DNA of 64,000 nucleotides, taken from Flavobacteriaceae bacterium (GTDB lineage Bacteria; Bacteroidota; Bacteroidia; Flavobacteriales; Flavobacteriaceae). The notes under the pieces are model-generated. The model was not told the origin of the DNA, did no database searches, and was given only the letters and a program-made list of their open reading frames with translations. Where the stretch lies: NCBI GenBank assembly GCA_028280265.1, contig JANQMD010000039.1, forward strand, positions 111,594 through 175,593. Direction: 5' to 3'. Of the stretch, positions 45,698 to 54,468 are shown piece after piece. The position numbers and the translations under genes were made by a program. Within the stretch, counting starts at the first letter, position 1. Each line of letters begins with the position of its first letter.

Positions 45698-46435
45698 TTA
45701 AGACTTTCTCAAAAAGATATCACCGCTAATCGTACTCAACTCTAAGTTCGCTTTTCCATTTTTTACCTTGGCTCTAATTTTCTGACTGTGATTGTTTCTT
45801 TTGTGTTTGCTAAAATCAATATCCAAATCAGAATAAATGCCTCCCGTTAAGGTTTTGGCTTCAAAAGTAGCGTCCGACACATAGATATCAATATCACCAC
45901 TAATGGTCTTCAAACGCATGTCTTCTGAATGCTTTTTGATATCGATATTTCCGCTGATCAAATCTAGGTTTAAATAGCCAACATAACTATCTGCTTCTAC
46001 ATTTCCAGAGATACTTTTTACTTTTAAATCCATGTTTTGGGGAACATAAATCGTATAGAAAATATCCATCTCATTACTACAACGACAAGGACCGTCATCG
46101 TCGTCATGTTTTTCTCTACGCTTTCTCCAGCTGGAAGAATTGTATCCATGCTCTTTAAAGAACCTCCCGTAGTCCGATTTTACAGTATAAGTAGATCCAA
46201 TTTTATCGGTTTTTAAACTAAAATAATCGTTGTGCTCGTTGTCGTTGATGTTCACTGAAGCTTCTACGGATACTTCGTTTTTATTCCATTGTTTGATCAC
46301 AATATTGTCGGCAAACTTTACGTGAACAAACACCTTCTCAATTCCTGAACTACGCTCATTGGCAGTTACTTTTTTTTGGGCTGTTAGGTTGCTAAAAGTC
46401 AACAGCAGTCCTATGAAGAAGAGTATTCTTTTCAT
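45698..46435 (-). CDS. DUF4097-type beta-helix protein
   Basis: 245 residues with signal peptide (LLTFSNLTAQKK). The second half has stacked short repeats VKSISGNVEADSYVG, LDLISGNIDIKKHSED, LKTISGDIDIYVSD and LELSTISGDIFLRKS, the right-handed beta-helix pattern of the DUF4097 family. An acidic/basic patch with CRCSNEM lies mid-way. Paralogous to the next gene, both ending GDIFLRKS/K. Likely an output of the sigma-factor operon; role unknown. Confidence 0.85.
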   Translation of the reverse strand: MKRILFFIGLLLTFSNLTAQKKVTANERSSGIEKVFVHVKFADNIVIKQWNKNEVSVEASVNINDNEHNDYFSLKTDKIGSTYTVKSDYGRFFKEHGYNSSSWRKRREKHDDDDGPCRCSNEMDIFYTIYVPQNMDLKVKSISGNVEADSYVGYLNLDLISGNIDIKKHSEDMRLKTISGDIDIYVSDATFEAKTLTGGIYSDLDIDFSKHKRNNHSQKIRAKVKNGKANLELSTISGDIFLRKS

Positions 46436-46476
46436 TTTTATAAGATTACGTTTTGTTGATGTTTTCAGAATCGATT

Positions 46477-46510
46477 GTCATTTCGAACCTCTGTTTGGGT
46501 GAGAAATGAC
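46477..46510. repeat. Small palindromic element between paralogous DUF4097 genes
   Basis: GTCATTTC ... GAAATGAC, an 8-bp perfect inverted repeat bounding 18 nt. The ends resemble the GTCATTnCGA termini of the elements at 43611 and 44501. Confidence 0.55.
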
Positions 46511-46529
46511 AACCTTATTCCTTTTAATA

Positions 46530-47366
46530 TTATTTCTTTCTTAAGAAGATATCTCCTAATGAAGATTTTAATTTAATCTTTACACCACCTCCGTTAATTT
46601 CTCTACGGATATTTTTCAATCCGCTTCTGTTTGGCAATCCTTTTTTATCAGGTGCTTTGAAATCGAAATTGGTGTATACAGTTCCGTTTGTTTTGATGTC
46701 TAAATTGGCCTTGGTATTCGTCGGTAAACTCACATCAATAATTCCTACAGAGGTTGAAATGGTAATTGGTGAAGACTGACTCACAGTAGCAAAATCAACA
46801 TTGATAGTTCCTGTGCTTGTATGTGCTGTAATCGGTCCAGTTACATTTTTAAGATCAATGGTTCCAACATTGGTGTCTACTTCTACTTCGCTTGTAAACC
46901 CATCGATGCTTACTCCGCCTAAGTTCCCTGCATCCACATTGATGTTCATCGTTTTTGGTAAGGTGATTGTTACCGGACGTCTTTGCATGTACGATTTCAA
47001 ATCTACAATGATTAGTTCACCATTTTCTTCAGTTACTGAATACCCTAAGCCTTTTGTAGTATCCTCTCCTCCAGGGTAGATAGGACGTAATCCTTCTCTT
47101 CTGTCCTTCTTTGTTTTTCTTTTCTTACCATTTTCTTGGTGCTCTTCGTGCTCCTCTTGCTCAAAGTGATTATCAAATCGGTCGTGATTGCGGTTTTTTC
47201 TTCTCTCAGCAATCACCAGCTCGTTACCACTTCCAGCAACTACCTTAATGCTTACATTACTTTTAAATGTTACCTTTTTAATTCCTTGTAAGGATCGTTT
47301 GTAATCTTTCTTTTGCGCAAATGCTACGGCTGAACAGAAGAAGATAAATATGAATAATTTTTTCAT
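46530..47366 (-). CDS. DUF4097-type beta-helix protein
   Basis: 278 residues, signal peptide ending AVAFAQ. A charged insertion at about 65-95 (NHFEQEEHEEHQENGKKRKT) precedes the repeat region: NVDAGNLGGVSIDGF, VEVDTNVGTIDLKNV, ITAHTSTGTINVDFA, ITISTSVGIIDVSLP and the C-terminal SSLGDIFLRKK. Paralogue of the 245-residue protein. It follows the anti-sigma-like gene by 23 nt, so probably the same operon. Confidence 0.85.
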   Translation of the reverse strand: MKKLFIFIFFCSAVAFAQKKDYKRSLQGIKKVTFKSNVSIKVVAGSGNELVIAERRKNRNHDRFDNHFEQEEHEEHQENGKKRKTKKDRREGLRPIYPGGEDTTKGLGYSVTEENGELIIVDLKSYMQRRPVTITLPKTMNINVDAGNLGGVSIDGFTSEVEVDTNVGTIDLKNVTGPITAHTSTGTINVDFATVSQSSPITISTSVGIIDVSLPTNTKANLDIKTNGTVYTNFDFKAPDKKGLPNRSGLKNIRREINGGGVKIKLKSSLGDIFLRKK

Positions 47367-47389
47367 GATTTTGTGTTTTTTTATGTGTC

Positions 47390-48139
47390 CTAGGATACAC
47401 TAGGAATGTTAATTTGTATTTCTTTTTTTACGTACTCTGGAACGTTTTCATTGTCCAACAATTTCTTCATAGGAGATAGCGCTCTTTTCTCCTGAATTTT
47501 CGCTAGAACTTGAATCAGTTCAATTTGAATCGCTGGATCTTTATCAGTTCTCAACGATGTTAGGAAGGCTTTTTTAACCATTTCTAAGGATGAAAACTTC
47601 GATAATGCTTCTACTGCAGCTAGTCGCACACTAGGTTTTTCATCGTTTAGTAATCGGTCAATCAAAGCGTCTATAATTTTTGTATTCTCTGTTTCTAAGG
47701 TTTCTGATGAGTTTAAAGCCGCAATTCGTTGACTGGCACTATGGCTATTTAATTTTGTGAGAATGTTAGCCACCTCTGGATTGATATTTTCCTTTTTCTG
47801 TAATGAAATCCTTCCAATTAAAAAGGCACTCACCACAATCAAAATACTGGCTGCTACTCGGATGTAAGGCTTCCAGGAAGTGCGTTCTTGTAAAGAAATA
47901 ACCTTGGTAGTCTTTGCCTTTTCGGTTGCTAGCATCTCTTCGAAGTTCATTCGCAACGACGGACTAGGTTCTTCCATTTCCTCCTCAGTCATGTCGAAGA
48001 ATAACTTCTTCATCTCCTCCACCTCGTGAGCGAGTTCGGCATTTTGATCAATATGTTCTTGAATTTCTTTCATTTCTTGTTCTGGTAACGATTGATCTAA
48101 AAAATCAACCAGTTTTTCTTGTATTTCTTCGTACTTCAT
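47390..48139 (-). CDS. Anti-sigma-like membrane protein with HEAT repeats
   Basis: 249 residues. The N-terminal 50 residues (EIQEKLVDFLDQSLPEQEMKE, then HIDQNAELAHEVEEM) look like an anti-sigma domain but lack the zinc His/Cys motif. One membrane segment lies at about 92-112 (IRVAASILIVVSAFLIG). The outer part consists of HEAT repeats (PSVRLAAVEALSKF, PAIQIELIQVLAKIQ). It directly follows the ECF sigma gene and probably restrains it in response to an envelope signal; inference from context. Confidence 0.8.
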   Translation of the reverse strand: MKYEEIQEKLVDFLDQSLPEQEMKEIQEHIDQNAELAHEVEEMKKLFFDMTEEEMEEPSPSLRMNFEEMLATEKAKTTKVISLQERTSWKPYIRVAASILIVVSAFLIGRISLQKKENINPEVANILTKLNSHSASQRIAALNSSETLETENTKIIDALIDRLLNDEKPSVRLAAVEALSKFSSLEMVKKAFLTSLRTDKDPAIQIELIQVLAKIQEKRALSPMKKLLDNENVPEYVKKEIQINIPSVS

Positions 48140-48209
48140 ATCTCTAATTTTGTACTTCTATTTTCTAACTCTGCAACTTTGCCACTCTGTAACTCTGCCG
48201 CTTAATTAT

Positions 48210-48743
48210 TCATATCGTCTGAAAATAGATCTCTTTTAATTTTTTTAAGGCTCTGTGTACCTTTACTTTTACAGCTCCTTCTGAGCTTCCCATGATTTCC
48301 GCAATCTGTTCGTACTTAATCTCCTGAAAGCGATGCATCACAATCAGCTCTCTGTCCGAATTGCTTAGTTTTAACAAGGCTCTTTGCAAATGAGACAACT
48401 CCTCTTCATTACTCTCTGTGATTAACACCTCGTTTGAACTTGTCAAATCATCGTTGATCAGCTGACTTCTTTCCTTCTTTTGCTTTTGGTAATAGGTCGA
48501 AAATATATTTCGGGCTATCGTAAAAATCCAGGAAGCAAAATTTCCGTGTTTGTATGAACTTTTATATCGAATGACCTTGGCAAATACATCTTGTGTTAAG
48601 TCTTCACTCACTGCCTGATTGCGCACCATCTTTTGAAAGAAGTTGTAAATTCTTAGATGGTAACGGTCAAACAGAATCCGAAGCTGATCGAGGTCTCCCT
48701 CAGATACTTTTAACATGATTTCCTCATCGGTCATTGTATTCAA
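48210..48743 (-). CDS. ECF-type RNA polymerase sigma factor
   Basis: 177 residues. Region 2 is at about 15-85 (LFDRYHLRIYNFFQKMV, DLTQDVFAKVIRY, WIFTIARNIFSTYYQK) and region 4 at about 120-172 (SDRELIVMHRFQEIKYEQIAEIMG, then VKVKVHRALKKLKEIYF). Start choice: MNTMTDEEIML; the second Met is equally possible. It heads an operon with the anti-sigma-like and two DUF4097-type genes. Confidence 0.93.
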   Translation of the reverse strand: MNTMTDEEIMLKVSEGDLDQLRILFDRYHLRIYNFFQKMVRNQAVSEDLTQDVFAKVIRYKSSYKHGNFASWIFTIARNIFSTYYQKQKKERSQLINDDLTSSNEVLITESNEEELSHLQRALLKLSNSDRELIVMHRFQEIKYEQIAEIMGSSEGAVKVKVHRALKKLKEIYFQTI

Positions 48744-48931
48744 CGGTTTGTTTTTAGTTGGTTTCTATTCTGTAAACCTGCGTTTTTGGAAAAGGTTACA
48801 GACAAGGTAAAATTTTTTTACTAATTTTAGACAAAACCAAAAGTTGCACTTCATTGTAATTTAATGTTAAAACTTTACTTGAGCTTATCGAAGCTTAGTA
48901 ATAATTTAGCTACAAGCAAAAGCAAACATTT

Positions 48932-49921
48932 ATGAAAAAAATAATATTTGGAATAATTATATTACAGATACTTTCTTGTAATGAAAAAGAAGAGGCTAGA
49001 TTCTCTTTAAATGGAAAAACCAGCGGAATTGAAAATGGAACATTTATTTATTTGGATATAGATAATAAAACCATTGACTCAACAAAAGTTGAGAATAATA
49101 CTTTTGTTTTTAACTCAAAAATACCTAATCCCCAGACACAGATAGTGATAAGAAAAAAGGACTTTTCTCAGTATAGATTTTTATGGGCAGAAAATAAGCC
49201 AATGACATTTGATGCAACTAAAACTAACTTTAAAAACGCCAATGTTACAGGCTCAGAAGCTGAAAAACTAAGCCAATTGCTATACACAAGACTTGATACT
49301 ATACCAAGACCTTGGTTAAAATATGAGTTAGATTTTGTAAGCAAAAACCCAAATAGTATTGTCAGCTCAAGTATTCTATCGACATATTCTACAACTTTAG
49401 GCAAAGAAAAAACAATAGAGTTATACAGTAAGCTTTCACTTAAAAACAAAAATTCGCGATTTGGAAAGGAAATTATGAGATACATTGAATTAAACAAAGA
49501 ACCTAAAGTTGGAGAACAATTTGTAGATTTTGAGTTGGAAAACCTAAATGGAGAGTTAAAGAAATTATCTAATATTAGTGGGAAAATTGTTCTTCTCGAA
49601 TTTTGGGCATCTTGGTGTGGCCCTTGTCGTCAAGAAAATCCGAACCTAGTGAAAACATACGAAAAATTTAATCCAAAAGGTTTTGAAATATTAGCTGTCT
49701 CATTAGATCAAGATAGAGAAAGCTGGTTAAAGGCCGTAAAGAAAGACAATTTAAATTGGATTCATGTAAGCGATTTAAAAGGTCAAAAAAATAAGGCTTC
49801 GTTAATATATGGAATTAACGGAATACCAGACAATTTTCTAATAGCAGAAAACGGAAAAATCATTGGACGTAATTTACGAGGAGAGAAATTAAATCAAAAA
49901 TTATTGGAGTTACTGCAGTAG
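48932..49921 (+). CDS. TlpA-like thioredoxin lipoprotein with DUF4369 N-domain
   Basis: 329 residues. A lipoprotein signal ends in LQILSC (Cys16). The N-terminal domain (about 22-110; FSLNGKTSGIENGTFIYLD) resembles DUF4369. The C-terminal thioredoxin domain (about 190-329) has LLEFWASWCGPCRQENPNL with active WCGPC and the cis-Pro block GINGIPDNFLI. It should be a periplasmic thiol reductase or resilience factor. Confidence 0.9.
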   Translation: MKKIIFGIIILQILSCNEKEEARFSLNGKTSGIENGTFIYLDIDNKTIDSTKVENNTFVFNSKIPNPQTQIVIRKKDFSQYRFLWAENKPMTFDATKTNFKNANVTGSEAEKLSQLLYTRLDTIPRPWLKYELDFVSKNPNSIVSSSILSTYSTTLGKEKTIELYSKLSLKNKNSRFGKEIMRYIELNKEPKVGEQFVDFELENLNGELKKLSNISGKIVLLEFWASWCGPCRQENPNLVKTYEKFNPKGFEILAVSLDQDRESWLKAVKKDNLNWIHVSDLKGQKNKASLIYGINGIPDNFLIAENGKIIGRNLRGEKLNQKLLELLQ

Positions 49922-49995
49922 TTCAAATTGTTAATAAAGGCTATAATTTAAAATAGCGAACTAAAAAATTGCAGTTTAAAAGCCGTCTAAATCTA

Positions 49996-50340
49996 ATGAC
50001 TCAATACATCAAATGTAAATCAGAAATGAGTTTCCTTGAGTTTGTTGAATTTGTTGCTGAAGAATTTCAAAGCAATAGTTCTTTTTCTCAAGAATTGGAA
50101 TTTAATCTAGTAGAACGAGATGGATTGCATTATGGAGATGGACAATATTTTAGTTTGATAAATAAGAAGATTACCTTGAACTTAGTTCGGAATGAGGGGC
50201 ATGCAAATCTATTTGATTCTAAATGGAATTATTGGATTGCTCTTAAATCTGATTCTGAAGTTATTATTAATAAGATCAAAGACTTTCTAGTGCAAAGTAA
50301 TTTTCATAAACACATTATTTATGAAATTACATCAGAATAG
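49996..50340 (+). CDS. Unknown small soluble protein
   Basis: About 114 residues from MTQYIKCKSEM. No signal, no membrane segment. Contains an acidic helix (FLEFVEFVAEEFQ) and a strand-rich centre (GDGQYFSLINKKITLNLVRNEG, shortened here to its core). No family recognised; length and composition resemble small immunity-type proteins but nothing nearby supports that. Ends 17 nt before the long inverted repeat. Confidence 0.6.
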   Translation: MTQYIKCKSEMSFLEFVEFVAEEFQSNSSFSQELEFNLVERDGLHYGDGQYFSLINKKITLNLVRNEGHANLFDSKWNYWIALKSDSEVIINKIKDFLVQSNFHKHIIYEITSE

Positions 50341-50357
50341 GAGTGAAAAGTAGTTAT

Positions 50358-50446
50358 CACCCCTGTGGTCCCCTCAAGGGGACAAGTCAGAGGGGCACTA
50401 CTTGAATACCTCATTAATTTGTCCCCTTGAGGGGACCACAGGGGTG
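50358..50446. repeat. Perfect 28-bp inverted repeat
   Basis: Arms 50358-50385 (starting CACCCCTGTGGTCCCCTC) and 50419-50446 are perfect reverse complements with 33 nt between. Each arm also contains the palindrome TCCCCTCAAGGGGA-type core. It is GC-rich against its AT-rich surroundings and ends 10 nt before the DUF559 stop. Confidence 0.88.
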
Positions 50447-50456
50447 TGACCAAGTG

Positions 50457-50837
50457 TCAATCTGAATTCTGCTCCTCAACCAACTCTTCCACTTTCGCTT
50501 CAATAGCCAGCAAAACACCAAATAAATTTTTCAATACTTGTTTATTGGTAAACCGAAGAAAAATAACACCTTGTTTTTCCAATGCTCCTTGTCTTTTGGC
50601 ATCGTACAAGTACTTATGATCGTGACTACTGCCATCAACCTCGATGACCAAACCAATCTCATGACAATAGAAATCAACAATATAATTCAGCATAGGTACC
50701 TGTCTGTGAAATTGCACACCGAAAGCTCTTTTTCTAATTTTTTGCCAAAGAATGACCTCAGCAAAAGTCATGTTCTTTCTTAAAGCACGAGCGTAAGCCT
50801 TCAATTCAGGATTGTATGGAATGATTTTGTTTCGCAA
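50457..50837 (-). CDS. DUF559 (Vsr-like) endonuclease domain protein
   Basis: 126 residues. MTFAEVILWQKIRKRAFGVQFHRQ-type N-terminus, then YIVDFYCHEIGLVIEVDGSSHD with the E-x-D-G-x-x-H nuclease motif, then a GVIFLRFTNKQVL strand. The fold belongs to the very-short-patch-repair/EDxHD endonuclease group, which includes phage homing endonucleases. The gene lies between a perfect 28-bp inverted repeat and a third, diverged copy of the same arm (50875-50901), suggesting a mobile repeat/nuclease unit. Activity is not shown. Confidence 0.88.
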   Translation of the reverse strand: MRNKIIPYNPELKAYARALRKNMTFAEVILWQKIRKRAFGVQFHRQVPMLNYIVDFYCHEIGLVIEVDGSSHDHKYLYDAKRQGALEKQGVIFLRFTNKQVLKNLFGVLLAIEAKVEELVEEQNSD

Positions 50838-50874
50838 TTTTTATTTTAAAAGTAGGAAAATATTTTGACACATT

Positions 50875-50930
50875 CACCCCTGTAGTCTCCTCAAGGGGAC
50901 ATTCCATAGGATTCCCTCCTCGAGGAGGGA
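50875..50930. repeat. Third arm copy plus palindrome on the other side of DUF559
   Basis: 50875-50901 repeats the arm of 50358-50385 in the same orientation with a few mismatches (CACCCCTGTAGTCTCC start). 50913-50930 is the perfect palindrome TCCCTCCTCGAGGAGGGA. Confidence 0.75.
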
Positions 50931-50943
50931 GAAAGGGAGGGTG

Positions 50944-52089
50944 TCAAACCTTCTCCTCCTTCTTATGCAACAACCGTGTCAACTTCATGGAAAGATCGAG
51001 TAGAATAATCTTCGCATTTCCATTTCGCTCAATATGATAGAGCGCGTCGTTGAGCTCTTTGTTGATCTCTTGAATATTACCACTGTGGACAAAAGGTGCA
51101 AAATTTTTCAAATCGAACTTTGGGGTTTGAGTTTCCAGAAAAACCAACTGTGGCGATTGGTAATTCAATAACAAAGCCTGTCTAAAAAACTGAAGGCAAT
51201 AGCTCAAAAAACGCTTTTGGGTTTCTCGTCCCGATTTCGCAATCTCATCCGACCAAGCCACCAAATCCTGAATTACAGCTGCATTTCCTTTAGCTTTAAA
51301 AGCCGATCGAATCCAGGTGATGAACCACTGTTCGAATTGTAAATCACTGGAGTCTTGCTTTAAAATATGAACCGCTTTGTTGTAGTTTCCTTCTGCTTGA
51401 TGTGCGATCTTCGCCGCTTCGTTTTCAGAGGCGCTTTCTCTTTCTACCAAAGCTTGCGCAATGTCTTGCTCACTCAAAACAGGAAAATGCAACGCCTGGC
51501 AACGCGATTTGATAGTATTGATAATCTGATCTTCATTTTCAGTAACGAGTAGGAAGATTGTTTTACTAGGCGGCTCCTCGATGAGTTTCAACAGCTTATT
51601 GGCCGCGGCAATGTTCATCTTTTCCGCCATCCAAATAATCATCACCTTAAACCCACCTTCGTAGGATTTGAGCTGTAGCTTTTTGACAATCTCCTGCGCT
51701 TCATCTACACCAATCAGCCCTTGTTTGTTTTCTACACCAATAAACTGTAACCAATTGAACAAGCTACCATAAGATTGCTCTGCTATAAAAGCACGCCAAT
51801 CCTCCAAAAATAAATCACTCACAGGGTGTTTCTTTACCGAATCATTGGTGGTCACAGGAAACGTAAAATGCAAGTCGGGATGCTGTAATTTTGCTGCCTT
51901 CAATCGAGTCGCTTCTGGATTCTCAGAAGAAAGCTCCAATAAAAATTGAGCATAGGCAATGGCTGTGGGAAGTGTGCCACTTCCTTCTTTTCCTACAAAC
52001 AATTGTGCATGTGGAATTCGTCCATTTTCTGCCGAAGTTTGCAGGTGATTTTTGATGTGCTGTTGCCCAATGATATTGTCGAAAGCCAT
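50944..52089 (-). CDS. holB: DNA polymerase III delta-prime subunit
   Basis: 381 residues. AAA+ clamp-loader fold: FDNIIGQQHIKNHL, a modified P-loop region GKEGSGTLPTAIAYA, the sensor-like VMIIWMAEKMNIAAANKLLKLIEEPP and TIKSRCQALHFP. The DNA polymerase III delta-prime subunit works with DnaX and delta to load the sliding clamp. Degenerate P-loop is usual for delta-prime. It is followed at 4 nt by the repeat palindrome region. Confidence 0.9.
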   Translation of the reverse strand: MAFDNIIGQQHIKNHLQTSAENGRIPHAQLFVGKEGSGTLPTAIAYAQFLLELSSENPEATRLKAAKLQHPDLHFTFPVTTNDSVKKHPVSDLFLEDWRAFIAEQSYGSLFNWLQFIGVENKQGLIGVDEAQEIVKKLQLKSYEGGFKVMIIWMAEKMNIAAANKLLKLIEEPPSKTIFLLVTENEDQIINTIKSRCQALHFPVLSEQDIAQALVERESASENEAAKIAHQAEGNYNKAVHILKQDSSDLQFEQWFITWIRSAFKAKGNAAVIQDLVAWSDEIAKSGRETQKRFLSYCLQFFRQALLLNYQSPQLVFLETQTPKFDLKNFAPFVHSGNIQEINKELNDALYHIERNGNAKIILLDLSMKLTRLLHKKEEKV

Positions 52090-52136
52090 TGGACAAATAT
52101 AGGATAATGGAATTATGAAATCCCAAATCTCGATAC

Positions 52137-52154
52137 AAAATCCTGTCGGATTTT
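52137..52154. repeat. Small hairpin repeat in the holB-nadD gap
   Basis: AAAATCC-TGTC-GGATTTT, set within CTCGATAC...ACTCGACC, resembling the repeat style at 44421-44480. No gene is seen in 52090-52326. Confidence 0.5.
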
Positions 52155-52326
52155 ACTCGACCTTAACATTCGATTTATAAAATTGTCACTTCACTGATAG
52201 TAAAGTCCTCTCAAAATTCCTAAGTAAGCTACATCAATGCAAACACACAATGCATTGACAGAAAATTAAATGTTAATTTCGAGGCAAGCATCGGGTTTGA
52301 AGGCGCCAATAAACAACAGGTTTTCT

Positions 52327-52908
52327 TTATTTTCTATAGAAGTTCATTTCATCAATATACTTCCAAACTTCTTTTGGCAACATAGGTGCTACGTTCTTAC
52401 CTTCTTTAATTCCATTTCGAATTAAAGTTGCAGAAATTTGAATAACAGGCGCATCTATACGATGAATTTTAGAATGCTCACGAAATTGGTTGTTTACCTT
52501 TCCCCCTCCTATTCGAGGATACACATAAATTTGATGATGCTCAAGAATTGTTTCGTAGTTTTTCCACTTGTGGAAAGTCTTTAAATTGTCTTCCCCCATA
52601 ATCAAACAAAATTCTTTATTGGGATATTTCTCAGAAATATGTGCCAGTGTATGAACTGTGTAATTCGGTTGCGGAAGTTGAAACTCGATGTTTGAAGGTT
52701 TTAAATTAGGATAATTTTTTACCGCCTCATAAACCAACTCATATCTATGGTGGTTATCTAACAATGTCTGCTTTTTTTTATGAGGGCTCTGAGGGGTAAC
52801 TACAAACCAAACTTCATCTAAATCTGAATATTCAACTAGATGATTTGCAATGATGAGATGCCCAACATGAATGGGATTGAAAGATCCGAAATACAATCCG
52901 ACTTTCAT
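52327..52908 (-). CDS. nadD: Nicotinate-nucleotide adenylyltransferase
   Basis: 193 residues. Nucleotidyltransferase motifs GSFNPIHVGHLIIANHL (HxGH) and ISATLIRNGIKEG (ISxTxxR) are clear, with LIMGEDNLKTFHKW between. It adenylates nicotinate mononucleotide in NAD synthesis. It follows gmk by 6 nt on the minus strand. Confidence 0.95.
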   Translation of the reverse strand: MKVGLYFGSFNPIHVGHLIIANHLVEYSDLDEVWFVVTPQSPHKKKQTLLDNHHRYELVYEAVKNYPNLKPSNIEFQLPQPNYTVHTLAHISEKYPNKEFCLIMGEDNLKTFHKWKNYETILEHHQIYVYPRIGGGKVNNQFREHSKIHRIDAPVIQISATLIRNGIKEGKNVAPMLPKEVWKYIDEMNFYRK

Positions 52909-52914
52909 GGAATT

Positions 52915-53493
52915 TTATTTTTTTAGAAATGCTTCTACCAAATCTTCTGCTTCCTTCAAAGCGACATCCAAATCATAATTCTTTATGATGTTATCAAATT
53001 GAGGTGCCAAAGCCATTTCTACTGAGGCTTTTGCAACCCTCATCTTAATTTTATCCTCGCTTTCTGTAGCTCTCTTCTTAAGTCGTCTAATCAACTCGTT
53101 AATATCTGGTGGCTTTACAAAAACTGCTAAAGTAATTTCAGGAAATTTCTTTTTGATACGTAAGCCTCCAACGACATCGATATCAAAAATGACATGTTTG
53201 CCAGAAGCCCAAATTCGCTCAACTTCGGTCTTAAGAGTTCCATAGAAATTATCATGATATACTTCCTCCCATTCTACAAATGCATCCTCCTTTATTTTAT
53301 TAATAAAGTCACTTTTATCAATAAAATAGTAATCTTTTCCATCTACTTCTGTTCCTCGTGGTTCTCTGGATGTGGCAGATATAGAAAAACCTAAATTTAA
53401 TCTCTCTTGACTTAATAAATGGCGAACGATGGTTGTTTTTCCCGATCCAGAAGGTGCTGAGAAAACGAATAATTTTCCTTTGAATTCCGACAT
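52915..53493 (-). CDS. gmk: Guanylate kinase
   Basis: 192 residues. P-loop APSGSGKTTIVRHLL, GMP-binding SATSREPRGTEVDGKDYYF, FVEWEEVYHDNFYGT and IDVVGGLRIKKKFP. It phosphorylates GMP. It abuts yicC (0-nt gap) and is in the yicC-gmk-nadD operon. Confidence 0.96.
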   Translation of the reverse strand: MSEFKGKLFVFSAPSGSGKTTIVRHLLSQERLNLGFSISATSREPRGTEVDGKDYYFIDKSDFINKIKEDAFVEWEEVYHDNFYGTLKTEVERIWASGKHVIFDIDVVGGLRIKKKFPEITLAVFVKPPDINELIRRLKKRATESEDKIKMRVAKASVEMALAPQFDNIIKNYDLDVALKEAEDLVEAFLKK

Positions 53494-54360
53494 TTACAAT
53501 ACGTTTAGAATTTGCTCTTTTATTTTTTCCAATTCATTTTTCATCTGAATCACAGATTTTTGCATGGGAGCATAGTTCGCTTTGGATCCTATGGTATTGA
53601 TTTCCCTTCCTATTTCCTGTACAATGAATCCTAATTTCTTTCCATTAGAATCGGGTGTTGCCAATTGTGTCAAAAAATAATCCAAATGGTTAGCTAGACG
53701 AACTTTTTCTTCGTTGATGTCTAGTTTTTCTAGGTAGTAAATTAACTCTTGCTCAAATCGATTTGCATCTACCTCAACTTTTAAATCAGAAATTGCTTTT
53801 TGTAATCTTATTTTTACTTGCTCAATTCGATCTTCATCCATCGAACGAACTTCATCTAGATGCTTTTGTATGTTTTCTATTCTCAATATGAAATCGGCTT
53901 CCAGTGATTCTGCTTCATCTATTCGATATTGAATAATGTCTTCCAAAGCTTTTAATACATGAGCATTGATTTCTTTCCATTCATTTTCGTCTAACTCCTC
54001 TCGCTCGGTCTTTAAAGCATCTGGCATTCGAACAGCCATTTTTAAGAGTTCTACATCATCCGAAGAACCAGTTTGAACCACATTTTTAAGTTGCTGAATG
54101 TATTCACTAACAACACCTCTGTTTACTGTTGTGGAAGTTTCGTCTGCTGTCATTTCAACGAAAATGGAAAAATCGACCTTTCCCCTTACTAGCTGAGAAG
54201 CCAATTCTTTTCTAACTTCCAATTCTTTTTCCCTGTAGTAAGAGGGTACTCTCACATTTAAATCGAGGTTCTTACTATTCAAGGATTTGATTTCAACAGT
54301 TACTTTTTTAGTGGGTAATTGCAATACGGACTTCCCGTATCCTGTCATGGATTGAATCAT
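53494..54360 (-). CDS. yicC: YicC family endoribonuclease-like protein
   Basis: About 288 residues from MIQSMTGYGKS, the family start; an ATG 24 nt upstream is unlikely. Family blocks: EIKSLNSKNLDLNVRVP, LVRGKVDFSI, ELIYYLEKLDINEE, HLDYFLTQL and the C-terminal GKKLGFIVQEIGREINTIGSKA. E. coli YicC was shown to be an endoribonuclease. The link with gmk is widely conserved. Confidence 0.93.
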   Translation of the reverse strand: MIQSMTGYGKSVLQLPTKKVTVEIKSLNSKNLDLNVRVPSYYREKELEVRKELASQLVRGKVDFSIFVEMTADETSTTVNRGVVSEYIQQLKNVVQTGSSDDVELLKMAVRMPDALKTEREELDENEWKEINAHVLKALEDIIQYRIDEAESLEADFILRIENIQKHLDEVRSMDEDRIEQVKIRLQKAISDLKVEVDANRFEQELIYYLEKLDINEEKVRLANHLDYFLTQLATPDSNGKKLGFIVQEIGREINTIGSKANYAPMQKSVIQMKNELEKIKEQILNVL

Positions 54361-54468
54361 GAAATGCCTTTTTGAATAAGGCACAAAGATACATTTTTAT
54401 TTGCCTGTAGGTTATTTCATTTTGCAAAGACTTTTTGGCTTTTAAAGGAAAAGATTACTTTTACCAAA

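Noticed and set aside
46801..47079. Plus-strand open frame opposite a DUF4097-type gene
   Set aside because: Shadow of the repeat-rich beta-helix coding sequence.
50358..50930. CRISPR array
   Set aside because: Three arms only, in inverted and irregular arrangement; no spacer periodicity and no cas genes in the window.
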